This document shows, piece after piece, positions 1-8,657 of a DNA stretch of 27,637 bases (its first letter is position 1; each line of letters opens with the position of its first letter). The stretch is from assembly GCA_031367345.1 (NCBI GenBank), contig JANLPR010000015.1:1-27637 (forward strand). The letters run 5' to 3'. The translations under genes and the position numbers were made by a program. This stretch comes from JADKIH01 sp031367345 (GTDB lineage Bacteria; Bacteroidota; Bacteroidia; AKYH767-A; 2013-40CM-41-45). The notes beneath the pieces were generated by a model. The model saw nothing but the letters and a program-made list of their open reading frames with translations. It ran no database searches and was not told the DNA's origin.

Positions 1-2681
1 CCGGTTCACACGCATCCGGTTCAGTGTTCGCTATTGGCACAACAGCTGTAACTTATACAGCAGTAGATGCTGCAGGAAATACAACACTTTGCACATTCAA
101 TGTAATTGTTACGGATAATGAAAACCCTGTCATTACATGTCCGGCAAATATTTCTACGAATGCAACAGCAGGTCAGTGTGGAAAAATAGTAACGTTCACC
201 GTAAGTGCAACGGATAATTGTTCAGCTACAGTTGTTTCATCACCTGCATCGGGATCTTTCTTTGCAGTGGGAACAACAACAGTAACTTCAACAGCAACTG
301 ATGCAAGCGGAAATCAATCGACGTGTTCGTTTACCGTTACCGTACGTGATAATCAAAATCCGGTAATCAGTGGATGTCCATCGAACATTGTTTTAAATAC
401 AAGCGGTTCATGTTCTCAAGTTGCCACATGGACAGCACCAACAGCAAATGATAATTGTTCAGGAGTAGCATTAACAACAAATCATAATCCGGGCAGTTCA
501 TTCCCAATCGGAACTACAACTGTAACGTACACAGCAACCGATGGTGCAGGAAATTCAGTGAATTGTTCATTTACAGTAACAGTGAACGATAATGAATATC
601 CGGTAATATCTAATTGCCCGGCAAATATTAATTCATGTAGCAATGTTATTATTTGGACAGCGCCAACAGCAACAGATAATTGTTCAGTAAGTTTAACAAG
701 TACACATAATAGCGGATCAACATTCCCTGTAGGAACAACAACCGTTACTTATACGGCGGTAGATGGTTCCGGAAATACGACATTGTGTATGTTTGATGTA
801 ACAGTACTTACACCTTCTACAGCCGCAACTTCTATATCTAGCACAAGTGGAAATTCATTATGTGCCGGAACTGTCGATATACTTCAAGTATCAGGTGGTT
901 CACTAGGAAGTAATGCAAATTGGGTTTGGTATAGTGGTTCATGTGGAGGCACATTATTAGGCACTGGAAACTCTATTCAAGTTACTCCTTCTTCAACAAC
1001 TACTTATTTTGTACGAGCAGAAGGGTTATGTGGAAGTACCGCATGTATTTCAAGAACGATAACTGTTTATACTAACCGACCGAATGGTACTATTTCAACT
1101 ATTGTTGGTCCGAACTCAGGATGTGCTGCTACAAGTGGTGTATTCTCTGTAAATAGAGTTTCAAATACAGCTTACTATTCTTGGTCAGCTCCGGCAGGAA
1201 CGTTAATCAATGGATTAGCTAGTCCGGTGAATGTAACAGATACGTTTGTTACGATTACTTTCGGATCATTACAATCAGGACAATCAGGTTACAACATTTG
1301 TATTTTCGCAGCGAATGATTGTGGTTCATCTAATACAAAATGTTTGTGGATCCGTGGCGATATTGGTACGCCTAATTTCAGGAATGCTCCTACTGTAGTT
1401 TGTCAAGGTTCAAGTGTTACATATTCTGTTTCTCAACTTAGTGGAGCTTCCGGATATTCTTGGACAGCAACAGGCGGTGCTACGATTTCAGGAAACGGAA
1501 ACGCAACAGTTACCGTAAATTTTCCTGGTAATTTCTCTAGCGGAACGATATGTGTAGCTGGTATTAATCCTTGTGGACTACCAGGGCCAACACGTTGTAT
1601 GAATGTGCAATCATCACCATCGGTTCCAAGTGCTATTAGTGGTCCTTCGGTAGTATGTCCGGGATCAACTGTTACATATTCGGTGAATGCCGGTCCAGGA
1701 GCAAACGGAACTAGCTGGATTGCGCCAACAGGAGCATCTATCGTTGGGAATTCTCATGGTCAGACAGTAGATATTTTCTTTTCAGCTTCATTTGTAAGCG
1801 GACAAGTTCAGGTAACTGCAAATGGCCCTTGTGGTTCACAGAGCGGATTAAGAGGAAAATCAGTTTCTACAGGTAAATTGGCTACGCCGGGAAATATAGT
1901 TGGCGATCCAACAGCCGGTGTATGTGGTCAACTATATCAATATTCAATTCCTTCTCTTGCCAATGCAACACTTGGTTACATTTGGACAATTCCATCAGGA
2001 GCCACAGTGTTTGGTCCTTCAAACTCAAACAGTATCACACTTCAGTTTACTTCTAATTTTGTTTCAGGTGTACTTAGTGTTGCCGGAAACAATGATTGCG
2101 GTCCTGGTTTTAGTCGTTCTGTTACTCTTTATGGAAACCCGGGTACACCAACTGCAATTTCGGGATCTACTAGTGTGTGTTTCGGTAATGTAGAATTATA
2201 CTCATGGCCGCCTGTATCGGGAGCTACTCAATATCAAATTGCTGCTCCAATTGGCTCAACTATCCTAAGTGGAACTGTAACTACAAATACCTTCGTACTT
2301 ATTCAGTGGGGATTATCAGGTGGAAACATCGGTGTAAAGGCACTGAATGGTTGTGGTGTTTCAGGAACGCGTACGTTGAATGTTGCCATTTCGTGTCGTA
2401 CGGCAGCAGAAGTTGCAGTAAGTGATCAGCTAATTGTTGATGCATATCCAAATCCTAATCACGGTCAATTTACAGTGAGCATTCAATCGCGATTAGATGA
2501 AAAGTATTCCATCAGTTTAATGGATCAAACAGGTAGAGTTCTAAAAGTTACTGAACTCACTGGTACTTCCGGCTTAACAACGCAGGACTTCGATCTTGAA
2601 GGTATAGCAGCAGGAATGTACTTTATCCGAGTCGTAAATGCCGATAAAGTCGCTATAAACAAATCAATTATTATTCAATAA
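1..2681 (+). CDS. HYR/PKD-repeat surface protein with T9SS type A sorting domain (5'-truncated)
   Basis: The reading frame is open from base 3 with no start codon in context. The GTG at 24 lies inside a repeat, so the gene begins upstream. Numbering from that GTG, residues 1-30 are the end of one HYR domain. Three more HYR domains follow at about 31-107, 108-187 and 188-261, each with the DNxNPVI, TDNCS and GTTTVTxTATDxxGN signatures. An Ig/PKD-like segment spans about 262-350, then about five PKD-like units of roughly 80 residues with conserved VC and CG cysteines. The last 80 residues (from AYPNPNHGQF, about 807) form a T9SS type A sorting domain ending in KSIIIQ. Family knowledge: such proteins cross the outer membrane by T9SS and are attached to the surface or released. 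HYR/PKD repeats act as adhesive or spacer modules. No enzymatic domain is visible in this part. A separate terminator suggests it is not co-transcribed with the polysaccharide genes. Confidence 0.9.
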   Translation, partial: GSHASGSVFAIGTTAVTYTAVDAAGNTTLCTFNVIVTDNENPVITCPANISTNATAGQCGKIVTFTVSATDNCSATVVSSPASGSFFAVGTTTVTSTATDASGNQSTCSFTVTVRDNQNPVISGCPSNIVLNTSGSCSQVATWTAPTANDNCSGVALTTNHNPGSSFPIGTTTVTYTATDGAGNSVNCSFTVTVNDNEYPVISNCPANINSCSNVIIWTAPTATDNCSVSLTSTHNSGSTFPVGTTTVTYTAVDGSGNTTLCMFDVTVLTPSTAATSISSTSGNSLCAGTVDILQVSGGSLGSNANWVWYSGSCGGTLLGTGNSIQVTPSSTTTYFVRAEGLCGSTACISRTITVYTNRPNGTISTIVGPNSGCAATSGVFSVNRVSNTAYYSWSAPAGTLINGLASPVNVTDTFVTITFGSLQSGQSGYNICIFAANDCGSSNTKCLWIRGDIGTPNFRNAPTVVCQGSSVTYSVSQLSGASGYSWTATGGATISGNGNATVTVNFPGNFSSGTICVAGINPCGLPGPTRCMNVQSSPSVPSAISGPSVVCPGSTVTYSVNAGPGANGTSWIAPTGASIVGNSHGQTVDIFFSASFVSGQVQVTANGPCGSQSGLRGKSVSTGKLATPGNIVGDPTAGVCGQLYQYSIPSLANATLGYIWTIPSGATVFGPSNSNSITLQFTSNFVSGVLSVAGNNDCGPGFSRSVTLYGNPGTPTAISGSTSVCFGNVELYSWPPVSGATQYQIAAPIGSTILSGTVTTNTFVLIQWGLSGGNIGVKALNGCGVSGTRTLNVAISCRTAAEVAVSDQLIVDAYPNPNHGQFTVSIQSRLDEKYSISLMDQTGRVLKVTELTGTSGLTTQDFDLEGIAAGMYFIRVVNADKVAINKSIIIQ

Positions 2682-2706
2682 AATACCACTTACGGGTTAT
2701 GATCAA

Positions 2707-2739
2707 GAGGTTGCTAATTAATAGCAGCCTCTTTTTTTT
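2707..2739 (+). terminator. Rho-independent terminator of the surface-protein gene
   Basis: A 9-bp stem (gaggttgct / agcagcctc, with one G-T pair) and a 7-base AT-rich loop are followed directly by eight T residues. It begins 25 bases after the stop codon of the HYR/PKD gene and points along the + strand. It separates that gene from the polysaccharide export genes. Confidence 0.88.
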
Positions 2740-2940
2740 GTGCTTTTTTTTTCTTTGCCTATTCAAAAATCAACTTTTCTATAAAATCCGGATTGATTTG
2801 CAGTGTAATATTTCAACTATAAAGCAGAATTTATTTTCTTTTTAAGCTTTTCGTGTTCACATTTGGTAAGAAAGTCGAAACCTTTTCAATTTCAAATAGT
2901 AGATAGTAATCTGACCAATTTACTGATCGGAAATTAGAAA
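2740..2940. other. Intergenic leader before the export genes
   Basis: About 200 AT-rich bases lie between the terminator and the export lipoprotein. A promoter for the polysaccharide genes is expected here because transcription from the left should stop at the hairpin. I found no convincing match to the Bacteroidota promoter consensus (TTG about 19 bases before TAnnTTTG), and no ORF or repeat. Confidence 0.4.
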
Positions 2941-3705
2941 ATGACTAAATTTACAAGAATTTCAATACTGCTGGTACTGCTCATTGCAGGAATGTTTAGT
3001 TGTACACCTTACAGAAAAACTGTAATGTTTCAGCCTTCAGCGCAAGATACCTTACCAAACAAAATCGATGAAACATATCGTCCGCTGATTCAGCCAAATG
3101 ATATCTTGGACATTTACGTTACCAGTACAAGTCCGGAAGCGAGCAAGTACTTTAATTATTCTGAAAGCCCTGAGAATACAGGAGGTGGATTGTTGAACAG
3201 CTACTTAGTCGATTTGCATGGGGAGGTTCAAACACCTCTCATCGGAGCAGTTAAAGTAGCAGGATTGAATTCTGCTGATGCACGAGATACTATTTCAAAA
3301 AGATTGTCACGATATCTGGTAAACCCTTCTGTTAAATTGAGTATTCGAAATTTTAAAGTAACGGTACTTGGGGAAGTAGTTCATCCGGGAATTTATACAG
3401 TTCAAAATGAAAAACTCACCCTTCCCGAAGCAATCGCTTTAGCAGGCGATTTAACAGTATTCAGCAAGAGAGACCAAGTAATGGTTATTAGAGACAGTGT
3501 AGGTTTTAAAACATTCATCAGGATTGATCTAGGTGATCGAAGTTTGTTTTCTACTCCCGGATATAGTTTACATTCGAACGACATTGTGTACATAGAACCA
3601 AATAAGAAGAAAAGATTCTTGGGTGAAAATTATTACAGAGTATTCCCTGTAATTCTTGGAAGTGTTACTTTTCTTTTATCAATAATTCAGCTTACAAAAA
3701 AATAA
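2941..3705 (+). CDS. Polysaccharide export outer-membrane lipoprotein (Wza/BexD-like)
   Basis: The 254-residue protein starts with a lipoprotein signal peptide: a hydrophobic stretch at residues 7-19 and a predicted lipidated Cys21 in GMFSC. Residues around 45-125 match the polysaccharide export (Poly_export) domain, with the typical IQPNDILDIYV opening and the SYLVDLHGEVQTPLIGAVKVAG strand pattern. A SLBB-like segment follows (VTVLGEVVHPGIYTV, then LTLPEAIALAGDLT). A hydrophobic helix near the C-terminus (about 233-250) fits the membrane-spanning helix of Wza-type channels. Family role: outer-membrane conduit for capsule or exopolysaccharide, docking onto a Wzc-type partner. That partner is the next gene, 11 bases downstream. 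The ATG at 2941 is the only start that keeps the whole signal peptide. Confidence 0.92.
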   Translation: MTKFTRISILLVLLIAGMFSCTPYRKTVMFQPSAQDTLPNKIDETYRPLIQPNDILDIYVTSTSPEASKYFNYSESPENTGGGLLNSYLVDLHGEVQTPLIGAVKVAGLNSADARDTISKRLSRYLVNPSVKLSIRNFKVTVLGEVVHPGIYTVQNEKLTLPEAIALAGDLTVFSKRDQVMVIRDSVGFKTFIRIDLGDRSLFSTPGYSLHSNDIVYIEPNKKKRFLGENYYRVFPVILGSVTFLLSIIQLTKK

Positions 3706-3716
3706 TTTAGACTATT

Positions 3717-6164
3717 ATGTCAGAGGACGATAATTATTCATCGAGCGATTTTAACAATGAATCAGAAAAGATAAACATTAAGCAAATCTTTTTTGATTAC
3801 ATAGTGCGTTTTTGGTATTTGTATATTCTAAGTCTCATCTTAGCATTGATGATTGGCTACTATTACCTATGGTACACCACACCGGTTTACAGTGCTCGTG
3901 CAACGGTGTTAATCAAATTGTCAAGTCCCTCTACTACAAAAGGCGACATCCTCAATGCAATGAACGAATTTGATGATGATCGTAATATTCAAAATGAAAT
4001 GGAAGTGTTGAAATCACGAACACTTGTAACGCGTACACTGAAAGCATTGGAATTTGACATTTCTTATTTCTATGTTGGAAATGTAAAAACGCGTGAAGTT
4101 TATCAAGATTGTCCTTTCAAAGTAATAGACAATGCTATTAAGTTGAAAGCAATGGCAGAGCCAATAAATATTCATATTATCAGCGATAAAAAATTCCGGC
4201 TTTCTTACGAAAATGGAAAAAGTAAAAATAAATTTAGTGAAATTTATTCATTCGATCAAAATATCGATAATGAATTAGGTAATTTTCGAGTTGTAAAAAG
4301 AGGATTTTTTAATGCGCGTGCATTTAATAATCCAATATATGATAAGAGAGATTATTTTATTAAAATACAGAATCTTGAATCTCTCGTTGAAAGATATCAG
4401 TCGAATTTAACCGTTGGAATTCTAACAAAAGCTTCCTCAATGGTGAGCGTTTATACAGAAGATATTGTTCCAACCAAAGCAGTAGATTTTATTGACAAGT
4501 TGATTGAGATTTGGATGCAGAGTAGCATCGATCAGAAAAATGAATTAGCAACTAACTCATTAAAATTTATCGATGAACAAATTGTATTTGTTTCACAAGA
4601 TCTGAACACAATTGAAAAAGAATTTGAAGAATTTCGGTCGTCAAAAGGTATCACCGATCTGAATATTGAAGCGCAAGGGTATATGAACAGCGCCCGCGAT
4701 TTTGATATTCGCTTATCAGAATTAGATCTCAAGTTAAGTTTTTTGGATTACTTGGAAAAATATGTCGAAGACGATAAAAATATTAGTGGAATGTCGCCGG
4801 CTTCCATTGGTATCGAAGATGTTTTGTTGTTGAAGCTGATCAGTCAGTTAAGCGATCAGGAAGGATTGCGAGAAGTTTTACGCGCCGGAGCAACTGATGA
4901 GAATCCTAGAATACAAGAATTAAATTTGTCTATTCAAAATACCAAGAACGACCTTATTGAAAATATAAAAAGTATAAAAGCCGGATTGACAGCTTCTAAA
5001 ACGGAAGCAGCTTCTCAATTGAGTAGGATAGAAGGTCATATTTCAACGCTGCCTGGAACCGATCGAGTGATAGTGAATATCAAGCGACAGATGGAAGTGA
5101 AAGCAAATTTGTATACGTATTTGATGCAGAAAAGAGCGGAGACCGCTATTATTTTGGCAGGAACAACTTCTGATAATCGTATTGTTGACAAAGCAAAAGC
5201 AACTGTCAATCCTATTCGCCCTGTTAGCTCTGAAATTTATTTGATCTCTATGATTGTTGGCCTAGCATTGCCGGCTGCATTTGTATATTTTAAAAGTATA
5301 CTAAACGATAAAATTGTAGAACGATCAGACATAGAAAAAGTAGTCAAATTGCCCGTGATCGGTATGGTTGGAATGAGTGAGTCGGAAAACGAATTTGTGA
5401 TTCAAGAAAATTCGAAATCGTTTATCGCTGAAGCATTCAGGTCTATTCGTACCAATTTGCAGTACTTCGTAAAAAATCAAAATGAAACAAAAACATTTCT
5501 TGTTACCAGTTCTATTTCAGGAGAAGGAAAAAGTTTTTGTTCATTGAATTTAGCTGCAATCTTTGCCTTAGGCGGAAAAAAAACGGTGTTGGTTAGTTTC
5601 GATTTAAGAAAGCCAAAAGCGATGAGTCATCTAAGATTAAAAGGTGAACTTGGCGTTACTAATTTCTTGATAGGATCAAACACAGGAGAGCAAATTGTTC
5701 AAGCATCCGGAATTGCTAATCTTGACATTATACTTACCGGTCCTAAGCCCCCCAATCCTTCTGAATTATTATTGAGCGATAAAGTTGATGAACTTTTTGT
5801 ATACCTAAGAAAAAATTACGATTATATCATTCTCGATTCACCACCATTAGGTTTAATTAGTGATCCGTTGATCTTGTCGAGATATTGCAGCGCAGTAATT
5901 TATATTGTCCGTCAAAATCTAACTCGTCGTGTACACTTGGAAATCTTGAACAAACTTCAAAAAGAAGGCAGGATAAAGAATATCGGAGTGATCTTAAACG
6001 CAGTATCTAAAAAGTCAACAGCTTACGGATATGGATATGGATACGGCTATGGGTATGGTTACGGATATGGCTCAAAAGCGGATTCCGGATATTATGATGA
6101 TGTAATAGAAGGCGATGATAAGAAAAAAGCAAAGTGGAATAAATTCAGTAAAAAGAAAAAGTAA
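3717..6164 (+). CDS. Wzc-like polysaccharide co-polymerase with BY-kinase domain
   Basis: This 815-residue inner-membrane protein combines a Wzz chain-length domain with a bacterial tyrosine kinase. TM1 is at about 33-53 and TM2 at about 505-525. The periplasmic part between them contains a long predicted coiled coil. The cytoplasmic kinase has Walker A (GEGKS, 602-606, Lys605), Walker A' (VLVSFDLRKP, 624-633) and Walker B (IILDSPP, catalytic Asp707). The C-terminal tyrosine cluster, normally irregular, is here a perfect (Tyr-Gly) x8 tract at 770-785, followed by a few more tyrosines and a Lys-rich end. Family knowledge: cycles of autophosphorylation on this cluster control oligomerisation and polymer length. 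It sits immediately after its expected outer-membrane partner, and a Wzy-like polymerase and a flippase are in the same locus. Confidence 0.95.
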   Translation: MSEDDNYSSSDFNNESEKINIKQIFFDYIVRFWYLYILSLILALMIGYYYLWYTTPVYSARATVLIKLSSPSTTKGDILNAMNEFDDDRNIQNEMEVLKSRTLVTRTLKALEFDISYFYVGNVKTREVYQDCPFKVIDNAIKLKAMAEPINIHIISDKKFRLSYENGKSKNKFSEIYSFDQNIDNELGNFRVVKRGFFNARAFNNPIYDKRDYFIKIQNLESLVERYQSNLTVGILTKASSMVSVYTEDIVPTKAVDFIDKLIEIWMQSSIDQKNELATNSLKFIDEQIVFVSQDLNTIEKEFEEFRSSKGITDLNIEAQGYMNSARDFDIRLSELDLKLSFLDYLEKYVEDDKNISGMSPASIGIEDVLLLKLISQLSDQEGLREVLRAGATDENPRIQELNLSIQNTKNDLIENIKSIKAGLTASKTEAASQLSRIEGHISTLPGTDRVIVNIKRQMEVKANLYTYLMQKRAETAIILAGTTSDNRIVDKAKATVNPIRPVSSEIYLISMIVGLALPAAFVYFKSILNDKIVERSDIEKVVKLPVIGMVGMSESENEFVIQENSKSFIAEAFRSIRTNLQYFVKNQNETKTFLVTSSISGEGKSFCSLNLAAIFALGGKKTVLVSFDLRKPKAMSHLRLKGELGVTNFLIGSNTGEQIVQASGIANLDIILTGPKPPNPSELLLSDKVDELFVYLRKNYDYIILDSPPLGLISDPLILSRYCSAVIYIVRQNLTRRVHLEILNKLQKEGRIKNIGVILNAVSKKSTAYGYGYGYGYGYGYGYGSKADSGYYDDVIEGDDKKKAKWNKFSKKKK
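6024..6071 (+). repeat. Hexanucleotide tract encoding (Tyr-Gly)x8 in the kinase tail
   Basis: Eight consecutive TAY-GGN codon pairs encode residues 770-785 of the BY-kinase. Both Tyr codons and all four Gly codons are used, so the DNA repeat is imperfect while the protein repeat is exact. That argues for selection on the protein rather than recent replication slippage. Confidence 0.9.
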
Positions 6165-6492
6165 CAATATTGTCTTTTGATTCTTCATTCATTGACATAT
6201 ACTTGCATATTGAACGAAGTGTCGTTTAAGAATATCGAAGTAATGTGAGAAGAAAGTAGTATTGAATAAACTCGCTGCGCAAAAGTAAGAGTAAAGGTTT
6301 TATCAATATACATTGAAACGTCTGGCTTTTTATAGTCTGCTATTCACAAAATTGAAAGTGTTCGCATAAAACTTGGTGCTGAATTTACTTCCGGAGAATG
6401 GATCTTCTTAGAAAGATAAAATTCCCTACAATAAATTAGTTGGTAAGTGAGTGTTCAATTTCATCAACAGACAAATTGGGTTTGAATAATAA
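6165..6492. other. 328-base intergenic region before the flippase; possible promoter
   Basis: No coding potential of note. One promoter-like arrangement is present on the + strand: TTG at 6177-6179, 18 bases, then TATACTTG at 6198-6205, one mismatch from the Bacteroidota -7 consensus TAnnTTTG. If used, it would leave a leader of about 280 bases before the flippase. There is no strong terminator after the kinase gene, so readthrough is also possible. Confidence 0.3.
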
Positions 6493-7818
6493 ATGCTAAA
6501 AGGAAAACTAGATTCGCAAAGTAAACTGCTGTTTAAAAACAGTGGCTGGGTCTTCTTTTCTAATTTTTTTAGTACTGGTCTGGCTTTTCTTCGTTCTGTA
6601 ATTATTGCTCGAGGCCTAGGCCCGGGCATCTATGGAACTTACGCCATCGTAGTAGCTTTTGTAGGACTTATACAAGAGTTTTTAAATCTAAATGTAGGAA
6701 CAGCATTGATTAAATTTGGTGCTGTTTATCAGTTAGAAAATCGTTCTGATAAGTTGATGGCTTTTGTTAAATCTGGTTTACTTGTTAGTTTCATCATGGC
6801 ATTTGTATCCATCTTGGTTATTGCTGCTTTATGTTTTTTATCCTACGGAACTTTTATCGATAAGCCGGATCTTGAATGGTTTATTATTTCTTATGCAATC
6901 GTTGCAAGCATCACGTATGTGAATTCAATTTCACGTGCTTTATTACGTCTGCATTATAAATTTAGAATGAGTTCTATTATTCAAATGATCATGGATATCA
7001 TAGAAACATTAGCGATTGCAATCGCTGTATTTTTCTATCCGAAAGATCTGAATATATTTTTCGTTGCCATTATCATCACTCGTTTTTTAAATGGGTTTAT
7101 CTGCAATTTGCTTGCATATTATGAACTCAAAGAAGAACTGGCTCCCCATCTTACTGCTCCAATGATTTTAATTAGACAGGAACGCAAATCAATTCGTGAA
7201 TTTATTCTCGGTAACTCTATCGGTAATTCAATGAAAACGGTGATCAGTCAAGGTGATGTATTGCTTTTGGGATTGCTTACCAACCCACAGCAAGTAGGCT
7301 TTTATGCAGTGGCAAAAAAACTCGCTTACTCTGTCCTTACACTTTCTGACCCGCTTGTACAATCTATTTACCCCCAACTCTCAAAATTGTTGGCAGAAAA
7401 AAAGTTCTCTGAAGTGAAAAATATGCTAATAAAAATTACTTCGTTGGCAATGATTCCCGGACTTATTTTTATTGTTTTTACCTTTTTTCTAAACGAATGG
7501 ATAATAAAAACTATTTATGGGCCCGAATATTTGCCTGCTACTAAGGCATTCTTTTACTTCGTAATTGGTGCAGTTTTAGGCACAGCAACTTTCTGGACTT
7601 TACCTCTCGTTCAAAGTATGGGTATAGTAAAAGTCCGAATCAAAGTCTATATTGCTACCATAATTCTTGGCAGTACTCTCGCCTATATTCTAATCCCTAT
7701 CATGCACAATGCAGGAATGGCATTAGCTCTCTTGCTTACAAATGTGATGAATATGCTCATCTTCATTTATGTTGCAGAAAAAAGAATCAATCAATCCATT
7801 CGCGAACAGCTCAACTAA
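6493..7818 (+). CDS. Polysaccharide flippase (Wzx-like, MOP/PST superfamily)
   Basis: The 441-residue protein is hydrophobic throughout, with about 12 predicted transmembrane segments. The N-terminal part has the typical Wzx/PST signature: an amphipathic start, then NSGWVFFSNFFSTGLAFL, followed by a short loop RGLGPGIYGTYA, the hallmark glycine-rich turn of the family. The middle (about 230-270) carries GNSIGNSMKTVISQGDVLLLGLLT and QVGFYAVAKKLA, matching the second half of Polysacc_synt domains. The length is close to the usual 420-500. Role: moves lipid-linked oligosaccharide units to the periplasmic face of the inner membrane. The start at 6493 is an ATG that leaves the family N-terminus intact. 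The next gene begins 15 bases after the stop. Confidence 0.9.
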   Translation: MLKGKLDSQSKLLFKNSGWVFFSNFFSTGLAFLRSVIIARGLGPGIYGTYAIVVAFVGLIQEFLNLNVGTALIKFGAVYQLENRSDKLMAFVKSGLLVSFIMAFVSILVIAALCFLSYGTFIDKPDLEWFIISYAIVASITYVNSISRALLRLHYKFRMSSIIQMIMDIIETLAIAIAVFFYPKDLNIFFVAIIITRFLNGFICNLLAYYELKEELAPHLTAPMILIRQERKSIREFILGNSIGNSMKTVISQGDVLLLGLLTNPQQVGFYAVAKKLAYSVLTLSDPLVQSIYPQLSKLLAEKKFSEVKNMLIKITSLAMIPGLIFIVFTFFLNEWIIKTIYGPEYLPATKAFFYFVIGAVLGTATFWTLPLVQSMGIVKVRIKVYIATIILGSTLAYILIPIMHNAGMALALLLTNVMNMLIFIYVAEKRINQSIREQLN

Positions 7819-7833
7819 CAATCTCACTTCTAT

Positions 7834-8577
7834 ATGATCATTCAGTACAAAAAAACATCTTTCATTTCTCGTCCTCTTGCACTCCTCAATTTTGTTCGTG
7901 GCAACAAGCAAGGATTGCACGAAGCAATAATTACCAGAGCTGCAAAAACATTATTGGGAAATAAATACAATCATAAAGAAGCTCAGAAATATTTGGCAGA
8001 AATTAGAGCCGGAGATTTTATTCCAATGAATTCATTGCCCGGTGTTAATTTGCCCGGAAATAAACCTGCTCACTTGTTTGGAAAGTTTTTGTACTTCATT
8101 GTGCGTTGTGCAAAGCCACAAGTAATGGTTGAAACCGGTGTTGCTCACGGAGTATCGTCATGGACAATATTAAACGCATTGCATAAAAATGGGTCGGGTA
8201 AGTTGTATTCAATCGACCTTCCCAATCTTGATCTTAAAAGCTATAATCCGCAAAATATTGCTCAACAAAGTGGATGGGCCGTATCGGAACCATTACGTTC
8301 TCAATGGGACCTTCAATTAGGTTCTTCGCATGAATTATTACCTATGCTGATGCAACGCTTAGGGAAAATCGATATTTTTTTTCACGATAGCGATCATTCG
8401 TATCAAAATATGATGTTTGAATTCAAGGCAATCTATGATCATCTCAATGAAGGAGGACTTATTATTTCCGATGATGTCCATAAAAATGAGTCATTCCGCG
8501 ATTTTGTAAATGCCGAGCACATTACCGGAATACAGTTCCTCACTAAAGGTGGTGCTGCGGTAAAAAGAAATGTTTAA
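7834..8577 (+). CDS. Class I SAM-dependent methyltransferase (Methyltransf_24 type)
   Basis: The 247-residue protein has a Rossmann-type methyltransferase core. Motif I is VMVETGVAHGVSS at 97-109, the strand ending in acidic Asp (LYSIDLPN) is around 124-131, and FFHDSDHSY at 182-190 and GGLIISDDV at 207-215 follow. The HDSDHSY and DDV motifs are typical of the Methyltransf_24 family, which resembles O-methyltransferases acting on sugars and small molecules. The first 80 residues are a family-specific helical lead-in. It lies between the flippase and a sugar aminotransferase, so methylation of a sugar in the repeat unit is the best inference. The acceptor cannot be read from the sequence. Confidence 0.75.
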   Translation: MIIQYKKTSFISRPLALLNFVRGNKQGLHEAIITRAAKTLLGNKYNHKEAQKYLAEIRAGDFIPMNSLPGVNLPGNKPAHLFGKFLYFIVRCAKPQVMVETGVAHGVSSWTILNALHKNGSGKLYSIDLPNLDLKSYNPQNIAQQSGWAVSEPLRSQWDLQLGSSHELLPMLMQRLGKIDIFFHDSDHSYQNMMFEFKAIYDHLNEGGLIISDDVHKNESFRDFVNAEHITGIQFLTKGGAAVKRNV

Positions 8578-8611
8578 ATCTTACTTTAAGACGTAAAACA
8601 AGACATTTCAG

Positions 8612-8645
8612 CTCTTTTAGAAGTAACTTTTCACTCTTAAAAGAG
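8612..8645 (+). other. Possible RNA hairpin before the aminotransferase gene
   Basis: CTCTTTTA (8612-8619) is perfectly complementary to TAAAAGAG (8638-8645), giving an 8-bp stem with an 18-base loop. The 3' arm can alternatively pair locally as ACTCTTAAAAGAGT (8633-8646), so two mutually exclusive stems are possible. The structure sits 12 bases ahead of the start at 8658 and has no T run, so it is not a standard terminator. It could affect translation or be chance in AT-rich DNA. Confidence 0.25.
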
Positions 8646-8657
8646 TAAATACAGACT

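Noticed and set aside
1900..2193. 97-codon ORF inside the HYR/PKD gene
   Set aside because: Overlaps a clear long repeat-domain frame and has low-complexity translation.
6165..6175. ACAATATTGT palindrome after the kinase gene as a terminator
   Set aside because: The stem is 5 bp with no loop and no following uninterrupted T run.
6426..6629. 67-codon minus-strand ORF overlapping the flippase start
   Set aside because: Mostly antisense to the flippase N-terminus; no family features.
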